A stretch of DNA of 35,991 nucleotides from Armatimonadota bacterium (GTDB taxonomy: Bacteria; Armatimonadota; Fimbriimonadia; Fimbriimonadales; ATM1): the NCBI GenBank assembly GCA_022567555.1, contig JADFGT010000019.1:1-35991 (forward strand), given 5' to 3'. The stretch's first letter is position 1; each line of letters starts with the position of its first letter. Under the pieces are notes generated by a model that worked only from the letters and a program-made list of their open reading frames with translations, was not told the DNA's origin and ran no database searches. This document shows positions 14,898 through 23,405 of the stretch, one piece after another. The translations under genes were made by a program, and so were the position numbers.

Positions 14898-17277
14898 AGT
14901 CGCGCACTCTCACGCCTTCGCTTGTGCGCCAGTCCGGAGCCAGGCGCGGGCCCACCTGCGTGCCCCACACGTCTCTTGCCAGGTCTTCATAGACGGCCAG
15001 GCAGAGCCTCTGCTTGGCGCGTGTCATCGCGACGTAGAGCAAGCGGTGCTCCTCATACGTCCTCTGCTCCTGTTCCCGTTGCGCCAGAATGGTCCACGCC
15101 ATCGGCTGGTATTCCTGTGTGCGGAGCACCGGCATGGCACGTCCGGTATCCACCAGCAAGTGGTCGCGCATAGAGCCGGACCGCGAGTGGGCGAGAACTA
15201 CAACGACGTTCCACTCGAGCCCTTTCGCCTTGTGCACGGTGGAGATGCGCACCGCATCCGCCTCCTCGGAAAAGGTTTCCGCGTCGCTCCACCCCGTTCT
15301 CAGTCGCTGCTGGGCGGAGATCCAGTCGGCGAAAGCGCGCGGGCTCATCTCGCGCCGCTCCGACGCGACCTCCAGCAGTCGGCGCGCGTTTGCCAGCAGT
15401 TGCCGCCGGGCGGGGAGCATAGCGAAGCGCGCGTCGAGGGAAGTGGCGGCCGAAACTTCCGTGAGCGCCTGCCATGCGCTCATGCGGTCGGCTGAGCGGC
15501 TGAGCGGCTCGAACCACTCTAAGAACTCCGAAATGGTTTGCGCGTCATCGGGATGAATGCGGCCAACAGCCGACTTGCGACCGGCGACTGCCGACTGGCC
15601 CGGATCGTCAATCGTCAGTCGTCTATCGGTTTTCAACGTGCGCAAGAGATGCCAGACGGACTGCCGTTCCTTGTTTGCGTCCAGGCCTAAGCGAATGACG
15701 CCGTCCAGACTCAGGCCGACGAGCGGAGACCTGAGAAACGACAAAAGCGCCAGATCGTCGGAAGGCTCGCACATCGCCCTTAGCGCGGACGCCAGGTCAT
15801 AGATCTCCGCGCGGAGAAAGTAGTTCCTGCCGACTTCCGCGGGCGAGAACGGTATGTCCTGAAGTTGAAAGCCTTGGGCGATGTCGTCAAGATAGCGTCC
15901 GTCGCGAACGAGAACTGTGATGTCGCCGGGCGGGACCCCCTCGTCGATCAGCGCCTTGATTCCGAGCCCAAGCCGGCCGGCGCCGTATGCAGGGAGTTTC
16001 CAGACCTCCACCGGGTCTCCGGCGGCGCCCGCGCCGGAAGCGAAAGGGTCGTCTCCGGGTGTCTCCCCGTGACTGCTCGGCGGCGACTGCATGCGGACGA
16101 ACTCATTCGCCCACAGCGCGCCGAACACGGTTTCGACGGCCTGGAGAATCCGCCCGGTGGATCGCCAGTTCGTTTTCAGGTCGTGGCACTCGGTCTGCTC
16201 GATCTGCCGGATGAACAGTTCGCGCTCAGCGCCTCGGAAGCGGTAGATGGACTGCTGTGTGTCTCCCACGAACAGCCTGTGTTCGGCGGGTGTGGCGCGC
16301 AGTAGGCGGTATTGCATCGGGTTCAGGTCCTGCGCCTCGTCCACCAACAGGTAGCGGTACTTGCCGCTGATCGTTTCGGGCCGGTCTTCGAGCAGGCGGC
16401 ACGCTCGAGCCTCCAGTTCTGTGAAGTCCAGGGCTCGGAGCCGGTCGAACTCGTTCAGCAGGCTTCGCCAGGCGCGCAAGGCGAGTTCCGCGAGGCCGGA
16501 GGTCAGGGTCGCCGCCTCGCGCTCCTTCTCCGAATCTTCGGGGCGGTTTAGCCAGCCCGGCGCCCTCCTGCGGGCTTCGCGGATCACCCGCTTCAAGGTC
16601 TGAGTGTCCCGGCGCCACCCGTCCGGGGGGGGGCCGCCCAGCGCGCGCTCCGCCTCTTCCTGAAGGGTCTTGTCCCACGCGTCAAGGACCCGGTCTTCGG
16701 ATTCGGCAAGCGACGCCAGGTCATCGGGCGTGGCGCCGGCTGTGCGCAGTTTCTTGACGGTGGTTTCAATTAGGTGGAGAAGGCGCGCCGCGGCCTCGTC
16801 GTTGGGCGCGGCCCATGTGCGCTGCCCTCCATAGGCGCGAACAAGGACCAGAGCAGCGTCGCCCAGACCCGGCACGTCGGACACCGCCCGGCGCGCGCAC
16901 TCCCGTTGTAGTTCAGCGGCCTGCGATTCGGACAACACATCGAACCGAGGGTCCACGCCGGCGTCGAACGGGTACTCGCGCAGTAAGCGTTCGCAATACC
17001 CGTGGGCGGTGGAGATGGGGCCGACCTGCGCCAGCCGGGCCTCTTCGAAACGGTGTTTGCCGCGCAACTCTTTCACGATTCTGCGTTTCATGTCGGCGGC
17101 CGCTTTTCGTGTGAAGGTTATGGCGAGGATCTCTTCCGGGCCGGCGCCTTCTTCGATAACGTGGCGCAGGTAGCGTTGAACGAGCACGCCTGTCTTGCCC
17201 GCCCCCGCTCCCGCGCGGATGGTCAACTCCGGGGCGCTGGCGAGTATGGCCTCGGTCTGCTCAGCAATCGGTCTCAA
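14842..17277 (-). CDS. AddA-like UvrD-family helicase lacking the nuclease domain
   Basis: This 811-residue protein has the superfamily 1A helicase motifs in order: Walker A AGAGAGKT (22-29), TFTRKAAADM, DEAQD (313-317), GDTQQSIYRFRGAE, TNWRST, VRISTVHKAKGLEWNVVVV and LLYVAMTRAKQR (about 746-757). Together with the upstream AddB-like gene it resembles AddAB, which unwinds and resects double-strand breaks for RecA. AddA proteins normally exceed 1100 residues and end in a RecB-type nuclease; this one stops about 55 residues after motif VI, over the convergent MFS gene. TTG at 17277 overlaps the AddB stop (TTGA), implying coupling. Residues about 547-573 are encoded by a heptanucleotide array. 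A 9-G run lies at 16625-16633. Confidence 0.8.
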   Translation of the reverse strand: MRPIAEQTEAILASAPELTIRAGAGAGKTGVLVQRYLRHVIEEGAGPEEILAITFTRKAAADMKRRIVKELRGKHRFEEARLAQVGPISTAHGYCERLLREYPFDAGVDPRFDVLSESQAAELQRECARRAVSDVPGLGDAALVLVRAYGGQRTWAAPNDEAAARLLHLIETTVKKLRTAGATPDDLASLAESEDRVLDAWDKTLQEEAERALGGPPPDGWRRDTQTLKRVIREARRRAPGWLNRPEDSEKEREAATLTSGLAELALRAWRSLLNEFDRLRALDFTELEARACRLLEDRPETISGKYRYLLVDEAQDLNPMQYRLLRATPAEHRLFVGDTQQSIYRFRGAERELFIRQIEQTECHDLKTNWRSTGRILQAVETVFGALWANEFVRMQSPPSSHGETPGDDPFASGAGAAGDPVEVWKLPAYGAGRLGLGIKALIDEGVPPGDITVLVRDGRYLDDIAQGFQLQDIPFSPAEVGRNYFLRAEIYDLASALRAMCEPSDDLALLSFLRSPLVGLSLDGVIRLGLDANKERQSVWHLLRTLKTDRRLTIDDPGQSAVAGRKSAVGRIHPDDAQTISEFLEWFEPLSRSADRMSAWQALTEVSAATSLDARFAMLPARRQLLANARRLLEVASERREMSPRAFADWISAQQRLRTGWSDAETFSEEADAVRISTVHKAKGLEWNVVVVLAHSRSGSMRDHLLVDTGRAMPVLRTQEYQPMAWTILAQREQEQRTYEEHRLLYVAMTRAKQRLCLAVYEDLARDVWGTQVGPRLAPDWRTSEGVRVRDFSSMQEVPAPRTLAQPSG
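15561..15637. repeat. Heptanucleotide array inside the helicase gene, 11 units
   Basis: Read on the minus strand, 7-base units follow each other: GTTGAAA, ACCGATA, GACGACT, GACGATT, GACGATC and so on, changing to GTCGGCA, GTCGCCG, GTCGCAA, GTCGGCT. The frame stays open and encodes LKTDRRLTIDDPGQSAVAG followed by RKSAVGR, which looks unlike helicase sequence and lies between motifs IV and V. Confidence 0.75.
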
Positions 17278-20216
17278 GGCTCGTTCTCCGAGTCGTCGCC
17301 GAGCGCGCCCAGCTGTGAGAACTGCGCCCGTCGGCATAGGCTGCCGAACCCGCAGAGGCGGCAGTGGTCCCCCGGCTTGGGCCGCACGCGGCCGCTCGAT
17401 GCGATGTCCAGCAGGCCGTTCAGGTGTTCGCGAGCGGTTTGGAGAACGGGCATGCTGCTCTCTGCCTTCCTGTCCACGTAAAGGCCGTCGTGCCTGCGCT
17501 CGGGCAGGCGGGAGGACCGGTTAGTTTTTCTTCGGGCGAGGGCGCGGCGCAGACCGTTCTGCAGGCTGTCGGCGACTGCCACACGCTCCTCTTTAGGGTT
17601 CGGCAGTAGGGCGAGCAGCAGGCCGTTTTCGAATGTGAACTCTTCGGAACGGTAATGGTCCTTTGTTGCATAAGCGAGACGCAGAGGAACCAGATCGTCG
17701 CCGCGCCGATAGACCAGGTCCACGGTTTCGTCCAGAAGCACCTCGCCGCCGCCGTACGGAACGCTGTTTCGCATGCCGACCTCGTGAAGACGCTTGTTCT
17801 GCGCCACGGGAACCAATTCCCATGCCTCGCGGGCGGCCATCTCCCGCCTGGCGAACGCTTGCAGGAGGCGTGGGGCGGCGACGGCCATCAGGTCCAGTTC
17901 CTCCTTCGGGGCCTCTCCGCGCATGGCCGCAAGTTCCTCGTTCAGCGATTTCATGAGCCGCTCGCGCAGTTCATCCACGGTCTTCGGCGTGACGAGGTCG
18001 GTCCGGCGGACGACGGCGGTCAGGCGGTCCCACGCCCACCTCGGCCTGGCGGGGCGCAGTTCTATCTTGGCCTGAGCGAGATACTGGAATGGGCATCTGT
18101 TGAGCGATGCCAAGTGATGCAGTCTCAGCGGTCTGGGCAGTTCGGCGACCTCGGCCCGAAGCGCGTCGTCTTGGATGTCGTCGCTTCGCGCGTTGTCGGC
18201 GGCGCGGCGGAACCTTTCCCGCTGTTCTTTCGCCTCGCCGTCCAGAAAGCCCGCCCACTCTTCCGCCTCATTGCCCTGCGCCGCCTCCTTCCACCACTCC
18301 ATCGCCGGAAGCAGGTCGGCGAGGGGCAGGCCGGGGACCGGGCGGGGGAAGCGCTGTTCCAGCGGTCTGACGATGGTTTCGGTGTCGGGAGCGGCGTCCT
18401 CGATTTCGGCCAGGAAAGCGGCGGGCACTTCCGGGTGTCCACTGATCTGGCGGGGCCGGCTTAGCAGCAGGTCCGGGGCGGAGCAGACCAGCCTATAGAA
18501 CTCGCGCCTATCCTCCTCTGCCTGCTCATAGCTCGTGGGCAGGTCCCACGCCGGGTTCTGTTCGCGGAGGCGCTGCCGGTCGCGGTCCAGAAGGATGGGG
18601 TCTTCGGCCCTGCGGCGAGGGAAGCGGCCCTCCACGAGGCCGAGCCCAATGACGAACTCGGCGGGACCGATCTCCTTAGGCGAGGACGCGACTCGCAGCC
18701 CGCCCCGGTCCCTGGCCCAATATGCCGTGTCGCGCCAGGTCCGCTCCACATGGTCCACAAAGGCCTCAAACCGGAAGCGCTGCGAACTGTCCGACGCCAG
18801 GAGGCTGACCCGAAGGCTGCGAACCATAGCGTCTTGGGCGGACCCATCCCGTTCGGCGGTCGGAGAGCCGAGGGACAAACTGTCGTCCAGCCAGGGCATC
18901 TGCGACATGAGGCGATCCAGTGCCCTGAGCCAGTCTGCAAGCGTTCCGTCGGACTCGAGCGCCGTCGTTCTCCAGTCCGCCATCCGCCCGAACCAGATCG
19001 GGACGGGGGTGTCTCGATCTCGTCCGGCCTCGGCCAATTCGGACCATGGGTCGTCCGCTCCGGCACAGCGGCGAACGGCGGCGGCTGCCTCGCGCCGCCG
19101 CTCGGGGGGGATTTCTGAGTAACCGCCCATGACGAGCCCCGCCGCCTGTGCTACCGAGCCGGACGAGCACGCGCGTAGGGCGGCCAGGCAGTGACGGGCG
19201 AACGGGTTGGTGAGCAGGCGCTCCTGTCGGGCCATGTGGAGCGATAGGCCGAGCCGCTTCGCGGCCGCCGAGATAAGGGGGGCGTAGTCTTCCAGACTTC
19301 GACAGTAGAGGCAGACTTCAGCGGGTTTGCCGCCGGAATCAAGGAACTCAGCAGCGTATCGCAGCGCCCACTCCGTCTCGCACACGGCGTCCGCCGCCTC
19401 CAAGACACGGACCCGGCCTGGGCCGGGGTCGAGCGGCGTCTCGCCGAACAGTGAGGCTGCCATAGGCGGCGTCTGGCCCAGCATTTCGACCTTCGCTGAT
19501 GGGAAGGCGCTCTGCACGCGAGCGCATAAGGGGAACAGCGTGTCGTTAGCCGGGTGCCTTTCCACGAGCAGGGACAGATGGGCGCCCGAGCCGAGGGTCC
19601 AGCGAAGAAACTCTATCCAGAGCGGGGGCAGGTCCGTCTCTCCGGCCCAGAAGACCCGCCTGAGTTCTCGCGGGCGGACGGGCGACGTCTCTGTCAGCCG
19701 TTCGATCCGGTGCGAAAGGGTGGTTAGGCGATGCGTCTCCAGGAGCGAATCGAAGCGCCGCATGAGGTCTGCGGTCTCTTTCTGTCTTGCGGGAAGTGTC
19801 TCGAGGGCGTGCGCGGGCACCCTATGCCGCCGCAGTTCCTGGAAAGTCAGCACGAGCGCTTCGTGAAAGCCCGGCAGGTGTTTCACGGCGGCCAGCGGGC
19901 TGTCGTCGGGCAGGGTCTGCGCGGCTGCGCCGGCAATCGCCTTCTGGTGCTCCAGGCCGGCCACCGGCAGCATGGGCAGGTTCGCCTGTGCGGCAAAGAC
20001 GCGTATGAGTTCGCCGAGCGGTTTGATTTCGATGCGGCCCTCCTCCAGGTTGCGAAGGCCCGCTTCATGGCTCTGCATGTAGTCACGCACCTGGGCGAGG
20101 GTGGCGCTGTTGGAGGACGTGAAGACGGCGCCGGGCGAGGATGCGAACCGCTCGGCGAACCGCCGGAGTGAGTCAAACCCCGGCAGTCCCGCGACCAGCG
20201 TCAACCGCCCGGCCAT
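17274..20216 (-). CDS. AddB-like protein with Fe-S cysteines but degenerate nuclease site
   Basis: This 980-residue protein fits AddB: a RecB-like helicase-fold body without a Walker A motif (LVAGLPGFDSLRRF at the N-terminus) and a C-terminal RecB-type nuclease region. Four cysteines (C708 in LNRCPFQY, and C952, C955, C961 in DHCRLCGFGSLC) match the number and spacing of AddB's 4Fe-4S cluster. The nuclease core is unusual: motif II Asp is present (VDLV, D833), but the DYK position reads LAYAT (A848, A850), so both catalytic Asp and Lys seem lost. ATG at 20216 is chosen because the protein then begins at its conserved edge and TACACT lies seven bases before it. ATG at 20270, overlapping the CDF stop by 14 bases, is an alternative. 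Confidence 0.75.
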   Translation of the reverse strand: MAGRLTLVAGLPGFDSLRRFAERFASSPGAVFTSSNSATLAQVRDYMQSHEAGLRNLEEGRIEIKPLGELIRVFAAQANLPMLPVAGLEHQKAIAGAAAQTLPDDSPLAAVKHLPGFHEALVLTFQELRRHRVPAHALETLPARQKETADLMRRFDSLLETHRLTTLSHRIERLTETSPVRPRELRRVFWAGETDLPPLWIEFLRWTLGSGAHLSLLVERHPANDTLFPLCARVQSAFPSAKVEMLGQTPPMAASLFGETPLDPGPGRVRVLEAADAVCETEWALRYAAEFLDSGGKPAEVCLYCRSLEDYAPLISAAAKRLGLSLHMARQERLLTNPFARHCLAALRACSSGSVAQAAGLVMGGYSEIPPERRREAAAAVRRCAGADDPWSELAEAGRDRDTPVPIWFGRMADWRTTALESDGTLADWLRALDRLMSQMPWLDDSLSLGSPTAERDGSAQDAMVRSLRVSLLASDSSQRFRFEAFVDHVERTWRDTAYWARDRGGLRVASSPKEIGPAEFVIGLGLVEGRFPRRRAEDPILLDRDRQRLREQNPAWDLPTSYEQAEEDRREFYRLVCSAPDLLLSRPRQISGHPEVPAAFLAEIEDAAPDTETIVRPLEQRFPRPVPGLPLADLLPAMEWWKEAAQGNEAEEWAGFLDGEAKEQRERFRRAADNARSDDIQDDALRAEVAELPRPLRLHHLASLNRCPFQYLAQAKIELRPARPRWAWDRLTAVVRRTDLVTPKTVDELRERLMKSLNEELAAMRGEAPKEELDLMAVAAPRLLQAFARREMAAREAWELVPVAQNKRLHEVGMRNSVPYGGGEVLLDETVDLVYRRGDDLVPLRLAYATKDHYRSEEFTFENGLLLALLPNPKEERVAVADSLQNGLRRALARRKTNRSSRLPERRHDGLYVDRKAESSMPVLQTAREHLNGLLDIASSGRVRPKPGDHCRLCGFGSLCRRAQFSQLGALGDDSENEP

Positions 20217-20256
20217 GACGTGCAGTGTATCCGTTGGGAAGGGGGTTCTTGGCGAA

Positions 20257-21255
20257 TCAGGGCGCGCCATGCTCTTCGCGCTGGTGTTCTCGCTCGCGAA
20301 GGTAAGGCTCCATGTGGACGTTGATGCTCACGTTCATCAGCGCCGCGCGGATGCGGTCTTCGACGTCTTCGGCAGTCTCGTGAGCCTCGACAAGGCTCAT
20401 GTTGTCCTCCAACAGGATATGGACGTCAATGTGCCGGTGCGAGCCTGATTTGCGCGTGCGCAGCCGATGCCACTCGAGAACGAGCGGGTGGTCCGACAGA
20501 ATCTTTTCGACGAGCCGCACCTCTGCTTCGGGAAGCCGCGTGTCAACCAGGAGCCGTGAGTTCTCCCAGAGAATCCGCAAACCGGTGAAAAGAATCCACG
20601 TAGTGACTATCAGTGCCGCGACGGCATCATAAACCGGGTTGCCGGTGAGTTTCGCTATCAGAAGGCCTGTGATGACTCCGGCGCTTGCGATGAAGTCGGC
20701 GCTAAGGTTGGCGGCGTTCGCCCGCAATGCGTCGCTGTCGGTTTTCTCGGCTACGGCGGACAGGCGCCGGCTTACGAACAGTTTTACGACCGCCGCGCCG
20801 AGGGCCACCGCGAGGGCGAGGTCGGGCTGGATCGCGACCGGGTTCTTCAACCTTTGCCACGCCTGATAGGCGACGTAGACGCCGAAAACGAGCAGAAGGA
20901 CAGCCTGCAGCAGGCCGCCGAAGGACTCGAACTTGCCATGTCCGAACGGATGCTCTTTGTCTGCCGGCCGGTCGCTAACCCGCACGCTGAACCAAGCGAT
21001 GACGCTCGCGGCGAAGTCGGCGGCGCTGTCTACAGCCTCACTGAGGAGCGCGAGGCTGGCAGTGGCGACGGCGACGGCGAACTTGACGGCCGCAAGGATC
21101 AGATTGAACAGGATCGAGAAGACGGCCGCCCCTGTTTTCAGTTTTCGGTTATCAGTTTTCAGTTTTCCGCTTGCGCACGCCTTTATCTGCGCACATACAC
21201 CTTGTAGTGGTACGTGACACTGACTGCTTCGCCTGCCTTCAGAGGCAACTCCCAA
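20257..21255 (-). CDS. Cation diffusion facilitator (CDF) metal transporter
   Basis: CDF proteins are dimeric metal/proton antiporters of the inner membrane. This 332-residue frame has the six-helix layout, DxxxD in TM2 (EAVDSAADFAAS), the EHPFGHGKFES loop, NxxxD in TM5 (ANLSADFIAS) and the cytoplasmic metal-binding domain (HRHIDVHILLEDNMSLVEAHETAEDVE). In Zn/Fe members TM5 carries HxxxD; here His is replaced by Asn, so the ion may not be zinc. The start is unclear: TTG at 21255 overlaps the previous gene by 73 bases, and the first 44 residues include a heptamer-encoded stretch (KLKTDNRKLKT) directly before TM1 with no closer ATG, GTG or TTG. It lies downstream of a DUF4139 gene and upstream of addB. 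Confidence 0.82.
   Translation of the reverse strand: MGVASEGRRSSQCHVPLQGVCAQIKACASGKLKTDNRKLKTGAAVFSILFNLILAAVKFAVAVATASLALLSEAVDSAADFAASVIAWFSVRVSDRPADKEHPFGHGKFESFGGLLQAVLLLVFGVYVAYQAWQRLKNPVAIQPDLALAVALGAAVVKLFVSRRLSAVAEKTDSDALRANAANLSADFIASAGVITGLLIAKLTGNPVYDAVAALIVTTWILFTGLRILWENSRLLVDTRLPEAEVRLVEKILSDHPLVLEWHRLRTRKSGSHRHIDVHILLEDNMSLVEAHETAEDVEDRIRAALMNVSINVHMEPYLREREHQREEHGAP
21135..21169. repeat. Heptanucleotide array at the 5' end of the CDF gene, 5 units
   Basis: TTTTCAG, TTTTCGG, TTATCAG, TTTTCAG, TTTTCCG follow one another on the plus strand, in the gap between the DUF4139 stop (21183) and the first CDF membrane helix. In the CDF frame they encode KLKTDNRKLKT. Confidence 0.85.
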
Positions 21256-22733
21256 ACGAGCCGGCTGCGCGGGTTCACCCTTCTAATGCCCTGCACAATC
21301 TTCTTCACCTCGGGGTCACCGTCGGCCGATATCAGTTCGCCTGTCAGTGTCCTCGTGATTTTCAGTTTGATGTTATCGCTCTTTCGGTTGAGAACGCGCA
21401 TCGTGCCCTTTATGGTCACCAGGTCGTAGGAGCCATAGCCGCGTGGCGCCAATTCATTCAGTTTGCGGCCGGTTTCCTCCTCGAAGACCTCCGCCTCGAC
21501 GCCGAGCGCTTTCGTGATGCGCACGAGCGCCTCTGCTTCCTTGCTCGTGTAGGAGAGCATGTCTTGGCCCAAGATCTCGCCGTTCTTTACCGTGATCGCC
21601 GGAGCGGTGGTCCATGGTTGCTCGCTGTTGTTCTCGAACTTCAGGCTGTGCCAAACATCGCCGCGAGTCTCGGGCATTCCCGTGTATCGTTCGCTTGCGG
21701 CCATCGGGTCGGCGACGTCCCAAGTGTAGACATGTTCGTAGTTCGACTCGCTCTGAAACAGGAAGAAGTAGCCTCGCTCGCCCTTTTTCAGGCGTACGTC
21801 GGGCTGGCGGTAGAAGAAAAGGTCCTCGGCTTCCAGTCCGGGCAGACCGGACGGCCGGAACGGCGCGCCGAAGTCGGCCGAGCGCGCGACGTTCTGTGCG
21901 AGAGCCGCGCCGGGCATGCCGCCGAGTCCGGCCTGCCTGCTCACGCTCAGGAGCGCCTGCACGAACTGGTCCACCGATTGTCCGGAAGTCAGCGGCTCCG
22001 CGGCAGCGCGATACAGGATGTTCGGGAAGCCGGTGATCAGTCGCACCTCGATGCCGTCCAGGTCGGCGAGGTCGTTGATGATTATCGCCTTTCCCGAGAT
22101 TGTCAGCGTTTCATCGTCGCTTATGTCCAACGCATAGGAGGGCGACCAGGTTATGCCGCGCTCCAGCGACAGGATGAACAGTTTGGCGTCGGCGGGTCCT
22201 TCGGCCCGGACATGAATCGCCGGGCTGCGTTTCTTGCGCTTCAGTTTCCAGATTAGTTCGCCCTGTTCGGTGGTGGCCGAGACACCTGTGATGCTCGACC
22301 TCTGGACTGCGCGGATTTGGAGCACGTCGCCTAGGTATGGGACCTTCTCCTTGAGAACAACGATGTTGCCGTCCACGCTCAAGATCGTGCCCCATGGACC
22401 CGGTTTTCCTGACAATTGGAGGGATACGTCTCTGCCGACGTTGGCGCGTAGTATCTCGTCAAGCGATTGGGCGTTCGCTTCGGTCTCAGTTTCGCGCTGA
22501 ACGTAAACGACGTCCTTCAGCGTCACCCCTTCGGATGCGGTCAACCATAGGGTGCCGAGGGAGGCCTGGGGCAGCCCCTGCACGAAGACCTCGTCCCTGC
22601 CGCCGAGCGGCGCCTCGCGCAGAACGACGGCGTAGCCGTTCTTGAACAGCGATGCCGAGACCACCTTCGTCTCTACGACGTCCACGGGCGCCGCCATAGG
22701 CGCGGAAGCCAGAATCAGGCTGGATACAAGCAT
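21183..22733 (-). CDS. Secreted DUF4139-family protein
   Basis: This 516-residue protein has a signal peptide (MLVSSLILASAPMAAP) and the features of DUF4139 (MuiA-related) proteins: an N-terminal strand where the chain opposes the reader (SASLFKNGYAVVLREAPLGG), a central RGITWSPSYALDIS motif near residue 191, and a C-terminal all-beta domain ending in VSVTYHYKVYVRR. The family is exported and of unknown function. ATG at 22733 has GAGGTGA five bases upstream. It is first in a run of minus-strand genes (then CDF, addB, addA). A second, more distant DUF4139 protein is encoded at 25608. Confidence 0.75.
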   Translation of the reverse strand: MLVSSLILASAPMAAPVDVVETKVVSASLFKNGYAVVLREAPLGGRDEVFVQGLPQASLGTLWLTASEGVTLKDVVYVQRETETEANAQSLDEILRANVGRDVSLQLSGKPGPWGTILSVDGNIVVLKEKVPYLGDVLQIRAVQRSSITGVSATTEQGELIWKLKRKKRSPAIHVRAEGPADAKLFILSLERGITWSPSYALDISDDETLTISGKAIIINDLADLDGIEVRLITGFPNILYRAAAEPLTSGQSVDQFVQALLSVSRQAGLGGMPGAALAQNVARSADFGAPFRPSGLPGLEAEDLFFYRQPDVRLKKGERGYFFLFQSESNYEHVYTWDVADPMAASERYTGMPETRGDVWHSLKFENNSEQPWTTAPAITVKNGEILGQDMLSYTSKEAEALVRITKALGVEAEVFEEETGRKLNELAPRGYGSYDLVTIKGTMRVLNRKSDNIKLKITRTLTGELISADGDPEVKKIVQGIRRVNPRSRLVWELPLKAGEAVSVTYHYKVYVRR

Positions 22734-22765
22734 GGGTTCACCTCTCTTGGCCGCATTGTACGCCC

Positions 22766-22789
22766 GGCGGGCTCCCGGAGACGCCCGCC
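22766..22789. promoter_or_regulatory. Inverted repeat between divergent genes
   Basis: GGCGGGC at 22766-22772 and GCCCGCC at 22783-22789 form a perfect 7-bp inverted repeat with a 10-base centre, 33 bases upstream of the minus-strand start at 22733. It could be an operator or a leader hairpin; the evidence is only symmetry and position. Confidence 0.25.
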
Positions 22790-22912
22790 GAACCGGCACG
22801 GGCATACGCCGGGGCAGGTGGCGGACTTGAACGGCGCTGAGAATTGCGTCAAACTGATGGTTGCGTTGCGCCACCGCGCGTCGCCAAGAACCGATTTCAG
22901 GCGGAGGCCTTC

Positions 22913-23383
22913 ATGAGCGAAAGACCGAAATCCAGAAACGTCGGGCTGTACATTGTGCTCGGCGTCATTGCTGTGATCGTTATCGGCGGCATCGCGCTGG
23001 TCATGGCGGCCATGTATTTCGGACGTGGGTTCATGGAGACGATGGGTGAGATAGGGAAGGGCGGGAGCATCGCGGTGGAAGTCGCGTCGGCACTGGAGGA
23101 TTACCTGCATGAAACGGGTGAGTTTCCGGAGACGCTCGACGATCTAGGTGAACACCTGAGCCCCGCGACTTTGGATGAGGTCACGAGGACCTTCGTTTAC
23201 GTCAAGCCCGAGGCGGACGCGCCTGACGATACGGTCGTCGCTTACACGGAAGACAAGGTTCTGATTCAGGGCGCCATGATGCGCATAGAGATCCACAAGG
23301 ATTTTCAAGTGTGGTCCGTAACCAGGCAGCCGGTCCCTCAGTCCGGCTCGCGCGCCGCGCGCGAAGAACAGGAGGAGCCATGA
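22913..23383 (+). CDS. Hypothetical membrane-anchored protein
   Basis: I do not recognise this 156-residue protein. A short basic N-terminus (MSERPKSRN) precedes one strong membrane helix (VGLYIVLGVIAVIVIGGIALVMAAMYF, positions about 10-36 with short breaks). The rest is an acidic soluble domain that includes IAVEVASALEDYLHETGEFP and ETLDDLGEHL, a pattern like the N-terminal helix and first turn of type II secretion pseudopilins, but without a prepilin peptidase site. The domain should face the periplasm. The ATG at 22913 has GGAGG seven bases upstream. It probably forms an operon with the next gene. Confidence 0.6.
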   Translation: MSERPKSRNVGLYIVLGVIAVIVIGGIALVMAAMYFGRGFMETMGEIGKGGSIAVEVASALEDYLHETGEFPETLDDLGEHLSPATLDEVTRTFVYVKPEADAPDDTVVAYTEDKVLIQGAMMRIEIHKDFQVWSVTRQPVPQSGSRAAREEQEEP

Positions 23384-23405
23384 CCGCGCGCGAGGTATCG
23401 GCCTG

